Assembly (NCBI RefSeq): GCF_014654785.1
Contig: NZ_BNBD01000012.1
Span: forward strand, 62,001 to 126,000
Source: Streptomyces mashuensis
Lineage (GTDB): Bacteria > Actinomycetota > Actinomycetes > Streptomycetales > Streptomycetaceae
Direction: 5' to 3'
DNA length: 64,000 nt
Positions within the stretch are counted from its first letter, which is position 1, and every line of letters starts with the position of its first letter. Below the pieces are notes generated by a model. It had not been told where the DNA came from. It saw only the letters and a list, made by a program, of their open reading frames with translations, and made no database searches. Both the position numbers and the translations under genes were made by a program. Positions 8,469-16,105 of this stretch are shown piece by piece.

Positions 8469-9305
8469 ATGAGTACGACAGCCGATCCGCTCGCCGCCCT
8501 GGCCGCACTGCCGGGCGTCACCGACTCCGTGGACTCCGTGCGCAAGGCGGTGGACCGGGTGTACGGCCACCGGGTGATGCGGCGCCGCAGCACCGAGATC
8601 ACCTCCGAGGCCGCGCTGCGCGGCGCCCGCGGCTCCGCGGCGCTCTCCGGCGCCGACTGGGCCCTGGAGGAGGTGCGCCGCCGCACCGACTTCAGCACCG
8701 GGGGCGAACCGCGCACGATCGGTGCCGCCCTGCGCCTGACCGCCGAGGCGGGCCAACTGCTCAGCGTCTGGGGACAGTCGCCGCTCCGGGTGCTGGCGCG
8801 GTTGCACCTGCTCGCCGCGGGGGGAGACCGGCCGGACGAGGCGGTCGGCCGGCCCCGGCTGCCCGGCGAAACGGTGGACGACCCGCAGGACGTGCCGGCG
8901 CCGGACGGTGCGCCGCTGCCCTCGGCGGACGAGGTCGCCGGGCGGCTGGAAGGGCTGGCGTCGCTGCTGATCGCCGGCAGCCGGGCGCCGGCGCTGGTGA
9001 CCGCCGCGGTGGTGCACGGAGAACTGCTGGCGCTGCGCCCCTTCCGCTCCTGCAACGGGCTGGTGGCCCGCGCGGCCGAACGGATCGTGCTCGTGGGCAG
9101 CGGACTGGACCCCAAGTCGGTCTGCCCCGCCGAGGTGGGCCACGCGGAGCAGGGCCGGGAGGCGTACCGGTCGGCGCTGGAGGGCTACGTGTCGGGGACG
9201 CCGGAGGGTGTGGCGGCCTGGATCGCGCACTGCGGCCGGGCGGTGGAGCTCGGGGCGCGGGAGAGCACGGCCGTGTGCGAAGCGCTGCAGCGCGGCGCGG
9301 CCTGA
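8469..9305 (+). CDS. Fic-domain-like protein with degenerate active site
   Basis: This is a 278-residue, mostly helical, Ala/Arg-rich protein. Around residues 180-205 it reads VVHGELLALRPFRSCNGLVAR. That aligns with the Fic core HPF-x-[D/E]-GNG-R, but the catalytic His is Arg, the acidic residue is Ser, and the first Gly is Cys. It is therefore unlikely to transfer AMP. Streptomyces homologues are often labelled 'oxidoreductase' or 'Fic family'. ATG 8469 is chosen over ATG 8451 because it begins the conserved MSTTADPL. It is followed by a bidirectional terminator. Confidence 0.65.
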   Translation: MSTTADPLAALAALPGVTDSVDSVRKAVDRVYGHRVMRRRSTEITSEAALRGARGSAALSGADWALEEVRRRTDFSTGGEPRTIGAALRLTAEAGQLLSVWGQSPLRVLARLHLLAAGGDRPDEAVGRPRLPGETVDDPQDVPAPDGAPLPSADEVAGRLEGLASLLIAGSRAPALVTAAVVHGELLALRPFRSCNGLVARAAERIVLVGSGLDPKSVCPAEVGHAEQGREAYRSALEGYVSGTPEGVAAWIAHCGRAVELGARESTAVCEALQRGAA

Positions 9306-9378
9306 AGCCGGAACGGCCGGACAGCGGCCGGATGCGCCGGAGTGGCCAGCCGGGGCGCGGGGCGTCCGGACAAGGGTT

Positions 9379-9410
9379 GCGGCGGTACCCGTGAACTGCG
9401 GTACCGCCGC
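9379..9410. terminator. bidirectional terminator between convergent genes
   Basis: GCGGCGGTACC and GGTACCGCCGC form a perfect 11-bp stem with a 10-nt loop. It lies in the 307-bp gap between the Fic-like gene and the HAD gene. No T-tract is evident, as is usual in Streptomyces. The rest of this gap (9306-9612) shows nothing gene-like. Confidence 0.75.
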
Positions 9411-9612
9411 TGGCACGTCCACCGGGTTACCAAGCGTGCACGATTTTTCGCCCATCAGGCCGGGTACTTCGCCCGCCACCTGGTGCGGCTGGCCCGTAAT
9501 CGACGGGTCGGCGTCGCGTGGGTGCCCGGTATTCGTGCGTGCGGTCCGTGGGGCCTTGGTGCGTGAGGGCTTCCTCGCGGATGTCCTGGTCTCGCGGGCC
9601 GTTAACTCCTTT

Positions 9613-10509
9613 CTACTCCTGTCGTGGCACAACCGGAAGCCTGGGCTGCACTTCTTTGCTTTTGGCTGCAAAGGCGGGCATTGCGGTCAGTGCGGCCCTG
9701 CGCCGGCCGGCCATCCACATCAGTCCGGCGGTCGCCGCCGCGGCGGCGACCGCCGCGGCCACGAGTGCGGGCCGGGACGGCATGGAGAGCGCGGAAATGC
9801 GTTGTTTCAGGCGGACCGGCCGGCTGAAGGAGAGAATCGGCCAGCCGCGTGCGGCCGCTTCCCGCCGCAACCCGCGGTCGGGATTGACGGCGTGCGGATG
9901 GCCGACGGACTCCAGCATCGGGATGTCCGTCACCGAATCGCTGTAGGCGTAGCAGCGCGAGAGGTCGTACCCCTCCGACGCGGCCAGCTCCCTGACGGCC
10001 TCCGCCTTGGTGGGGCCGTAGGCGTAGTACTCGATGTCCCCGGTGAAGCGGCCGTCCTCGACGACCATGCGCGTGGCCACGACGCGGTCCGCGCCGAGCA
10101 GGGCGCCGATGGGCTCGACGACCTCGGCCCCGGAGGTGCTGACGATCACCACGTCGCGGCCGGCGGTGTGGTGCTCCTCGATGAGGGAGGCCGCCTCGTC
10201 GTAAATGATCGGGTCGATGAGTTCGTGCAGGGTCTCGGCGACGATCTCCCGGACCTGCTGGACATTCCAGCCGCGGCAGAGACTCGAGAGATAGCGCCGC
10301 ATCCGTTCCATCTGCTCGTGATCGGCGCCGCCGGCGAGGAAGACGAACTGTGCGTATGCGGTGCGCAACACCGCGCGCTTGTTGATCAAGCCGCCTTGGT
10401 AGAACGACTTGCTGAAGGTGAGCGTGCTCGACTTCGCAATGACCGTCTTGTCCAGATCAAAGAACGCGGCGGTGCGAGGCAAGGAGTGGTTTTCCACTCC
10501 GCTGAGCAT
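9613..10509 (-). CDS. HAD-IB family phosphatase
   Basis: This is a 298-residue SerB-like hydrolase of the haloacid dehalogenase superfamily. The nucleophile motif FFDLDKT (Asp18, Asp20), the motif II Ser in VIVSTSGAE, and the acidic motif YAYSDSVTDIPML are all present. A hydrophobic Ala-rich segment at about 255-275 followed by a basic tail suggests membrane anchoring. Streptomyces orthologues carry the label 'morphological differentiation-associated protein'. ATG 10509 follows GGAGGG. The substrate cannot be read from sequence. Confidence 0.85.
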   Translation of the reverse strand: MLSGVENHSLPRTAAFFDLDKTVIAKSSTLTFSKSFYQGGLINKRAVLRTAYAQFVFLAGGADHEQMERMRRYLSSLCRGWNVQQVREIVAETLHELIDPIIYDEAASLIEEHHTAGRDVVIVSTSGAEVVEPIGALLGADRVVATRMVVEDGRFTGDIEYYAYGPTKAEAVRELAASEGYDLSRCYAYSDSVTDIPMLESVGHPHAVNPDRGLRREAAARGWPILSFSRPVRLKQRISALSMPSRPALVAAAVAAAAATAGLMWMAGRRRAALTAMPAFAAKSKEVQPRLPVVPRQE

Positions 10510-10961
10510 AGGGCCCTCCATTCGGCGTAAGCTGAGGCGTGTGGGTTTGCCTGAGAAGCCTCTCGGGTACACCATGGAAGTCACGGATCGTTCGCGACCG
10601 TGTCTAACCCGGCCCGACTCCTCCCCCCCCCCCGAGTCGGCCGTGGGGACGACCCCCGCTCTCCCCCCCGGCGGGGGTCGTCGCATGTCCGGATGCGTTT
10701 CGGTGGTCGCCATCGGGACCTCCCCTCCTCTGTGCGCCGCGACGAGCGCCGGACCCGCCCCCTTCATACCCGTTACGCAGCGTAATCAACAGGCTGCGCA
10801 GCGGAAGTCACCGGTATAGGTGAGCGGGATATTCACAACCGGCGAGTTGTCCACAGTTTTCGACCAAGATCCCCACGATTTACCGGGCCCACTCCACCGT
10901 GTTTCCCCGCGACTTCCGCGATGTGCGGATGCGCGAGCGCGAAGTGAGAGGGGAGGAGACC
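10510..10961. promoter_or_regulatory. 452-bp divergent region with two C-rich-loop hairpins
   Basis: This gap between the HAD gene and the Tad locus contains two adjacent stem-loops with C-rich loops. CCGACTC/GAGTCGG (10614-10640) is closed over an 11-C run, and GACGACCCCCGC/GCGGGGGTCGTC (10648-10682) is a perfect 12-bp stem. The region from 10790 to 10900 is comparatively A/T-rich and probably carries the promoter of the pilus operon. No gene is convincing here. Confidence 0.6.
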
Positions 10962-12074
10962 GTGACCGGATCGAGGACATCCGATTGCCCCGCTTCCGTG
11001 GACGGCCCGCAGAACGGGCCGCTGATCCTCACGGAGGACGAGGGACTGCTGGACGACCTGCTCCGCCTGTGCGCGGCGGCCGGTGCCGTGCCGCGGGTGG
11101 CGCACGGCACGGCCGTGCGCGGCCGCGACTGGGACGGCGCACGGCTGGTCGTCGTCGGCGACGACTGCGCGGGGCGGCTGTACGGCGTCCCGCGCCGGGA
11201 GGGGGTGGTGCTCGTCGGCAAGGACGCGGACGACGCCGGTGTCTGGCAGCGCGCCGTCGGCATCGGAGCGGCGAACGTCGCCCTGCTGCCCGGCCACGAG
11301 AACTGGCTCGTCGACCGCATCGCCGACGCGGCCGAGGGAGTCGGCCGGCCCGCGCTCACCGTGGGCGTGGTCGGCGGCTGCGGCGGCGCCGGGGCGAGCA
11401 CACTCGCGTGCGCCCTGGCCCTCGGCGCGGCCCGCGCCGGAGAACGCACCATGCTGATCGACGGCGACCCGCTCGGCGGAGGACTCGACGTCCTCCTCGG
11501 CGGCGAGAAGGCCACCGGCCTCCGCTGGCCCGCCTTCGCCGGCTCCCGCGGCAGAGTCGCCGCCCAGGCGCTGGAAGAGGCCCTGCCCTCCGTCCACGCC
11601 CTGCGCGTCCTCAGCTGGGACCGCGGCGACTGCGCGGCCGTCCCGCCGGAGGCGATGCGGGCCGTGCTGGCGGCCGCCCGCCGGCGCGGCGGCGTGGTCG
11701 TCGTCGACCTGCCGCGCAGGCTCGACGACACGGCGGTCGAAGCCATCGGCCAGCTCGACCTCGGCCTGGTCGTGGTCCCGGCCGAACTACGGGCGCTGGC
11801 CGCCTCCCACCGGGTCGCCTCCGTGCTGAACCTGCTGATGAGGGACGTCCGCGCAGTCGTGCGCGGCCCGTTCGGCACCGGTATGGACGGCCCCGAGGTC
11901 GCGCGCCTGCTGGGCGTCCCCCTGGCCGGGGAGCTGCCGGCCGAGCCGCACCTCGCCGACGACGTGAGCGCGGGCCGCCCGCCGGGCGCCGCCGAGCGCG
12001 GACCGCTGGCCCGCTTCAGCACCGCGTTCTGGACCCACGCCCTCGCCGAACGACAGCAGGGGGAGCCGGCATGA
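10962..12074 (+). CDS. ssd: Ssd/CpaE-type septum-site/pilus ATPase
   Basis: This is a 370-residue protein of the CpaE/TadZ/MinD-related group known in actinobacteria as Ssd. An N-terminal receiver-like domain of about 120 residues (LILTEDEGLLDDLL, RLVVVGDD) precedes a ParA-type ATPase with the degenerate Walker A GGCGGAGAST (about 137-146) and LIDGDPLGGGLD. In Tad systems this protein localises the pilus assembly machine; the mycobacterial Ssd affects septation. GTG 10962 follows GGGAGGAG. It is the first gene of the Tad operon and overlaps tadA by ATGA. Confidence 0.85.
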   Translation: MTGSRTSDCPASVDGPQNGPLILTEDEGLLDDLLRLCAAAGAVPRVAHGTAVRGRDWDGARLVVVGDDCAGRLYGVPRREGVVLVGKDADDAGVWQRAVGIGAANVALLPGHENWLVDRIADAAEGVGRPALTVGVVGGCGGAGASTLACALALGAARAGERTMLIDGDPLGGGLDVLLGGEKATGLRWPAFAGSRGRVAAQALEEALPSVHALRVLSWDRGDCAAVPPEAMRAVLAAARRRGGVVVVDLPRRLDDTAVEAIGQLDLGLVVVPAELRALAASHRVASVLNLLMRDVRAVVRGPFGTGMDGPEVARLLGVPLAGELPAEPHLADDVSAGRPPGAAERGPLARFSTAFWTHALAERQQGEPA

Positions 12075-13228
12075 GCACCGCCCTGCTTGACGCGGTCCGC
12101 CGGCGACTCGCCGAAAGCGGCGCCGAACCGACACCGGCGCGCGTCGCCGAGGCCCTGCGCCACGAAGGGCGGCTGCTGGGCGATGCCGAAGTCCTCGGCG
12201 AGGCCGCGCGGTTGCGCTCCGAGCTGGTCGGCACCGGCCCGCTGGAGCCCCTGCTCGCCGAGCCCGACGTGACCGACGTGCTGGTGACCGCCCCCGACCA
12301 GGTGTGGGTGGACCGCGGTACGGGGCTGCGGCGCACCGGCGTCACCTTCCCCGACGCGACCGCCGTGCGTCGGCTCGCCCAGCGCCTCGCCGCCATCGCC
12401 GGCCGGCGGCTGGACGACGCGCGGCCCTGGGTGGACGCCCGCCTCCCCGACGGCACCCGGCTGCACGCCGTGCTGCCCCCGGTCGCCGTCGGGTCGACCT
12501 GCCTGTCCCTGCGCGTGGTGCGGCCCCGGGCGTTCACCCTGGCGGAGCTGGAGGCCGCGGGCACGGTGCCGCCGGGCGGCCGGCGACTGCTCGCGGCCGT
12601 GCTCGACGCCCGCCTCTCCTATGTCATCAGCGGCGGCACGGGCTCGGGCAAGACGACCCTCCTGTCGAGCCTGCTCGGCCTGGTCGCCCCCGACGAACGG
12701 ATCGTCCTCGCCGAGGACTCGGCCGAGCTCCGTCCCGACCACCCGCACGTGGTCCGCCTCGAGACCCGCCCCGCCAACCAGGAGGGCACCGGCCTGGTGA
12801 CCTTGCGCGACCTGGTGCGCCAGGCGCTGCGGATGCGGCCCGACCGCCTCGTGGTCGGCGAGGTCCGCGGCCCGGAGGTCACCGACCTGCTGGCCGCCCT
12901 CAACACGGGCCACGAGGGCGGCTGCGGGACCGTCCACGCCAACGCGGCCGCGGACGTGCCCGCCCGGCTGGAGGCGCTGGGCTCCACCGCCGGGCTCGAC
13001 CGGGCCGCGCTGCACAGCCAGTTGGCGGCAGCCCTGTCGGTGGTGATCCACATGGTGCGGGACCACGGCGGACAACGGAGGGTCGCCGAGGTGCACGTCC
13101 TGGACCGGGACGCCGCCGGATTCGTCACCACGGTGCCGGCGGCCCTGTGGGGCGCCTCCGGCTTCGTCCGCGGCCCCGCCTGGGCCCGGTTCGGGGCGCT
13201 GTGCGGCCGGGGGAGGCGGACGTCGTGA
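12071..13228 (+). CDS. tadA: TadA/CpaF-type pilus assembly ATPase
   Basis: This 385-residue protein is a type II/IV secretion motor ATPase that powers Flp/Tad pilus assembly from the cytosolic face. It shows Walker A GGTGSGKTT (about 188-196), the Asp box VLAEDSAEL, Walker B (RLVVGEVRG) and the His box (TGHEGGCGTVHAN). ATG overlaps the stop of ssd, and GTGA overlap joins it to tadB, so the operon is tightly coupled. Confidence 0.93.
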   Translation: MSTALLDAVRRRLAESGAEPTPARVAEALRHEGRLLGDAEVLGEAARLRSELVGTGPLEPLLAEPDVTDVLVTAPDQVWVDRGTGLRRTGVTFPDATAVRRLAQRLAAIAGRRLDDARPWVDARLPDGTRLHAVLPPVAVGSTCLSLRVVRPRAFTLAELEAAGTVPPGGRRLLAAVLDARLSYVISGGTGSGKTTLLSSLLGLVAPDERIVLAEDSAELRPDHPHVVRLETRPANQEGTGLVTLRDLVRQALRMRPDRLVVGEVRGPEVTDLLAALNTGHEGGCGTVHANAAADVPARLEALGSTAGLDRAALHSQLAAALSVVIHMVRDHGGQRRVAEVHVLDRDAAGFVTTVPAALWGASGFVRGPAWARFGALCGRGRRTS

Positions 13229-14208
13229 CGGGGGCGGGCGGGGTGGCGTCGGTGCCGGTGGGTGTGCCGCCGTGGTCGGCGCAGGGGGCCGCGGTGTTCG
13301 CGGTGTTGCTGTTGGGTGCGGCGGCGGTCGCGGGAGTGCCGGCCTGGCCCGGCCGAGGCGTGCGGCGCGCCCGGCTGCTGCTCGCGGGTGGTGGAGCGGC
13401 GGAGCCCGGCGGGTGGCCGGGTGCGTGGCCGGTCCGGCCGGTCCGGGTGCTGCGGATCGTCCGGTGGGTGCGGCGTGAGGCGGTCGCGCGGCGGGAGCTG
13501 CTCTGCGTCGCGGGCGGGGCCGCCGTGGCGTGGCTGGGCGACTCGGCGCTGCCGCTGGTCGCCGGGGCCCTGGCGGTGCCGCTCGCCCGGCGGTGGCTGG
13601 CGGCACGACAGCACCGGCGGGAACGCGAGGCCTGCGAGTCGGCCGTCGTCGACCTGTGCGGCACGGTGGCGGGCGAGCTCCGCGCCGGGCGCCAGCCCGG
13701 CGAGGCGGTCGCAGGTGTGGCCGCACCCGGACTCGGCCCGGAGTGGCCCGCGGTGGTGGCCGCGGCGCGGTTCGGCGGCGACGTGCCGGAGGCGCTGCGG
13801 AAGGCCGCGGAGCGGCCGGGCGCCGAAGGTCTGGTCGGCGTCGCCGCGTGCTGGCGGGTCGCGGTCGACGGGGGAGCCGGACTGGCCGCCGGGCTGGAGC
13901 GGGTCGGTGCCGCGCTGGCCGCCGAGCGCGACCAACGGGACGACCTCCGGGCGCAACTGGCCGGTACGCGGTCCACGGCCGTGATGCTCGCCCTGCTGCC
14001 GCTGCTGGCCCTGCTGATGGGCAGTGCGCTGGGCGCCCGGCCGCTCGGGGTCCTGCTGCACACCGCGCCGGGGCTCGGCTGTCTCGTCGTGGGCGGGCTG
14101 CTGGAGAGCGTGGGCATCGCATGGACCGGGCGGATCGTCCGGGCGGCGGAGAAGCCGCAGAAACCACAGAAGCCGGAGAAGGGCCCGGAGAAGGGTTCGT
14201 GGACATGA
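13225..14208 (+). CDS. tadB: TadB-like pilus inner-membrane platform protein
   Basis: This is a 327-residue membrane protein with the T2SSF/GspF-type layout: hydrophobic segments near the N-terminus (about 20-40 and 90-115) and two at about 250-295. They flank a cytosolic helical domain containing the CGTVAGELRAGRQPGEAV stretch. It is an assembly platform for the Tad pilus. It ends in a KPQKPQKPEKGPEKG lysine/proline tail. GTG 13225 overlaps the tadA stop, and its own stop overlaps the next start. Confidence 0.85.
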   Translation: MTGAGGVASVPVGVPPWSAQGAAVFAVLLLGAAAVAGVPAWPGRGVRRARLLLAGGGAAEPGGWPGAWPVRPVRVLRIVRWVRREAVARRELLCVAGGAAVAWLGDSALPLVAGALAVPLARRWLAARQHRREREACESAVVDLCGTVAGELRAGRQPGEAVAGVAAPGLGPEWPAVVAAARFGGDVPEALRKAAERPGAEGLVGVAACWRVAVDGGAGLAAGLERVGAALAAERDQRDDLRAQLAGTRSTAVMLALLPLLALLMGSALGARPLGVLLHTAPGLGCLVVGGLLESVGIAWTGRIVRAAEKPQKPQKPEKGPEKGSWT

Positions 14209-15062
14209 AGGGGGAGGGGGAAGTGGACGGGATGTTTGTCCACAGTCTGTGGGCAGTGGTCCTCGTCGTTCTGGCCGCGCTCGCCGTGTGGTGCGTGCGG
14301 GCGGCCGCGGCAGGAGCTGGAGGAGCCGGAGCAACCGGGGGGAGGGGCCGGCACCGGCGCACGGTGCGTCGCCGCGCGGCGGCACTCCTCGACAGGACGA
14401 CGCCGGTCGCGCGGCCGAGGGCTCGGCAGCGCCGGATCGATGCCCTGACGGAGGGCCGGCGCGGGGCGGTGCTGGTGTGCGGCGCCGGTCTGCTGCTGGG
14501 CGGGATGCTCGGCGGGGTCCTCGGGGGCGTGGCCGGTGCGGGTGCCGGGTGGGGTGTGCGGCGCCGGTGGCTGCGCGCGCAGGCCGAAAGACGCGCGGCA
14601 CGGGAAGCCCCCGCCGAGGTGGTGCAGCAGCAACTGCCGCTGGCGGCCGATCTGCTGGCGGCCTGTCTGGCAGCGGGCGCCGGCCCCCGGGAGGCGGCGG
14701 AAGCGGTCGGTGTGTCGCTCGGCGGCCCCGTGGGTGCCGGGCTCGCCCGGGCCGCCGCGGAGGTCCGGCTCGGCGGCGACCCGGCCGTGGCCTGGGGACG
14801 GCTCGGCAGCCTGCCCGGCGCCGGGGCGCCGGCCCGGTGTCTCGAACGGGCGCAGGCCACCGGAGTCCCGGCGGTCGAGCCCATGGCGCGGCTCGCGGAC
14901 CGGCTGAGAGCCGCCCAGGCCAGGTCGGCGGCCGTGCGCGCCCGACGTGCGGGAGTCCTGGCGACGGCCCCGCTCGGGCTGTGCTTCCTGCCCGCGTTCC
15001 TCGCGGTGGGGGTGGTGCCGGTGGTCGTCGGACTCGGGGGAGGGCTGATGAAGGGCGGGTGA
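14205..15062 (+). CDS. tadC: TadC-like pilus inner-membrane platform protein
   Basis: This is a 285-residue second T2SSF-type protein, paired with tadB. An N-terminal membrane helix, a Gly-rich double segment at about 85-115, a cytosolic domain with LPLAADLLAACLAAGAGPREA, and a C-terminal Gly/Val membrane segment are visible. The start is uncertain: ATG 14205 overlaps the tadB stop, but a strong G-rich ribosome site favours the in-frame GTG 14223 six codons later. Confidence 0.83.
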   Translation: MKGEGEVDGMFVHSLWAVVLVVLAALAVWCVRAAAAGAGGAGATGGRGRHRRTVRRRAAALLDRTTPVARPRARQRRIDALTEGRRGAVLVCGAGLLLGGMLGGVLGGVAGAGAGWGVRRRWLRAQAERRAAREAPAEVVQQQLPLAADLLAACLAAGAGPREAAEAVGVSLGGPVGAGLARAAAEVRLGGDPAVAWGRLGSLPGAGAPARCLERAQATGVPAVEPMARLADRLRAAQARSAAVRARRAGVLATAPLGLCFLPAFLAVGVVPVVVGLGGGLMKGG

Positions 15063-15117
15063 GCAACGGCGGTGAGCGACGGGGACACGAGGGCCGGCAG
15101 GCCCGGAGGACCCACGT

Positions 15118-15175
15118 CTCAAGACGGCTCAAGACAGATTGAGACAGATCAAGACGCATCAACGGATCAAGGGGG
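15118..15175 (+). repeat. 10-bp phased tandem repeat ahead of the pilin gene
   Basis: Four consecutive 10-bp units read CTCAAGACGG, CTCAAGACAG, ATTGAGACAG and ATCAAGACGC (15118-15157). Two degenerate units starting ATCAA follow, up to 15175. They fill the gap between tadC and the DUF4244 gene, immediately upstream of its ribosome site. They are much richer in A than the surroundings and phased once per helical turn. Confidence 0.7.
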
Positions 15176-15182
15176 AACAGTC

Positions 15183-15419
15183 ATGGCAGAAGCAGCAGCT
15201 CGGGTGGGGAAGCGCGTGGTGGGGGCCCGGTGGGGCCGGTGCCTGAAGTGCTGGGCGCGCGCGGCCCGGAACGACGCGGGGATGAGCACCGCCGAGTACG
15301 CGGTGGGGACGCTGGCCGCCTGTGCGCTGGCGGCCGTGCTCTACAAGGTGGTGACCAGCGGGCCCGTGAGCGCCGCGCTGCAACAGCTCATCGTGAAGGC
15401 GCTCCATGCGACCTTCTGA
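15183..15419 (+). CDS. DUF4244 Flp-pilin-like protein
   Basis: This is a 78-residue protein. The signature GMSTAEYAVGTLAACALAAVLYKVV resembles Flp/type IVb pilin sequences, where a short basic leader is cut by a prepilin peptidase before the hydrophobic assembly helix. The leader here is about 35 residues with RARAARNDAG before the helix. As the only pilin-like gene in the locus with this layout, it is the likely major pilin subunit. ATG 15183 follows an A/G-rich ribosome site. Its end overlaps the next gene by 14 bp. Confidence 0.85.
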   Translation: MAEAAARVGKRVVGARWGRCLKCWARAARNDAGMSTAEYAVGTLAACALAAVLYKVVTSGPVSAALQQLIVKALHATF

Positions 15420-15759
15420 GGAGCACGACGGCGGCTATGTGACGGCCGAGGCGGCGGTGGTGCTGCCGGTGCTGACGCTCCTCGGCCTGGCGCTGATCTG
15501 GGGCCTGATGGCGGCCGCCGCGCAGATCCAGTGTGTGGACGCGGCCCGTGCGGGGGCACGGGCCGCGGCCCGGTCGGACCCGCCGGCGGCGGCCGTGGCG
15601 GCGGCGCGTTCGGCGGCACCGCCCGGCGCGCGGGTCGGGGTGGCCCGGGAGGGGGATCTGGTGCGGGTCCGGGTGGAGGCCCGGGCCGCCGGGCCCGGAC
15701 CGCTCGCCGTGCGGCTGACGGGAGAGGCGGTGGCCCTTGCGGAGGACACGGTGGAGTGA
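15406..15759 (+). CDS. TadE-family minor pilin
   Basis: This is a 117-residue protein with the TadE-like N-terminus DGGYVTAEAAVVLPVLTLLGLALIWGLMAAAAQ followed by a small extracytoplasmic domain. TadE proteins are minor pseudopilins of Tad pili. The ATG lies within the end of the DUF4244 gene, in another frame. The gene overlaps the following TadE-like gene at its 3' end. Confidence 0.85.
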   Translation: MRPSEEHDGGYVTAEAAVVLPVLTLLGLALIWGLMAAAAQIQCVDAARAGARAAARSDPPAAAVAAARSAAPPGARVGVAREGDLVRVRVEARAAGPGPLAVRLTGEAVALAEDTVE

Positions 15760-16105
15760 CGGCGGGAGAAGGGACCGGGGCTCGGCGACGGTGTGGGTGG
15801 CGTTCGCGGCGGCGGCGCTGTGCGCGGTGTTCCTGGCCGTGCTCGCCATGGCACAGGCGGTGGTCGTCCGGCACCGGGCGGGCGGCGCGGCGGACCTGGC
15901 GGCGCTGGCGGCCGCGGACCACGCCCTTCTGGGCAAGCGGCACGCCTGCGGGCTCGCCCGGCAGGTGGCGGCGGCCCAGCGGGCCCGGGTGGTGCGGTGT
16001 GCGGTGACCGGCGAGACGGCGGAGGTCGCCGCGGAGGCCCGGGCCGGCCCGTACGGGGTCACCGTCCGGTCCCGCGCCGGGCCCCCGGACGGAGGGGCGG
16101 ACTAG
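15737..16105 (+). CDS. helicase/secretion-neighbourhood TadE-like protein (Rv3654c type)
   Basis: This is a protein of about 122 residues with RGSATVWVAFAAAALCAVFLAVLAMAQAVVVRHRAGGAADLAALAAAD, which is diagnostic of the actinobacterial TadE-like group found between Tad genes and a DEAD helicase. It should be a minor pilin-like membrane protein. The start is unclear: TTG 15737 overlaps tadE by 23 bp, and no better start precedes the conserved RGSATVW. Its TAG stop shares bases with the convergent helicase stop. Confidence 0.75.
   Translation: MRRTRWSDGGRRDRGSATVWVAFAAAALCAVFLAVLAMAQAVVVRHRAGGAADLAALAAADHALLGKRHACGLARQVAAAQRARVVRCAVTGETAEVAAEARAGPYGVTVRSRAGPPDGGAD

Noticed and set aside
9342..9566. 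Short forward frame in the gap before the HAD gene
   Set aside because: It contains the terminator stem, has no ribosome site and no family resemblance.
10880..15115. Very long open frames antisense to the Tad locus
   Set aside because: They mirror the codon-position GC bias of the real genes, are Arg/Pro-rich and have no recognisable domain. Overlapping starts and motifs support the forward genes.
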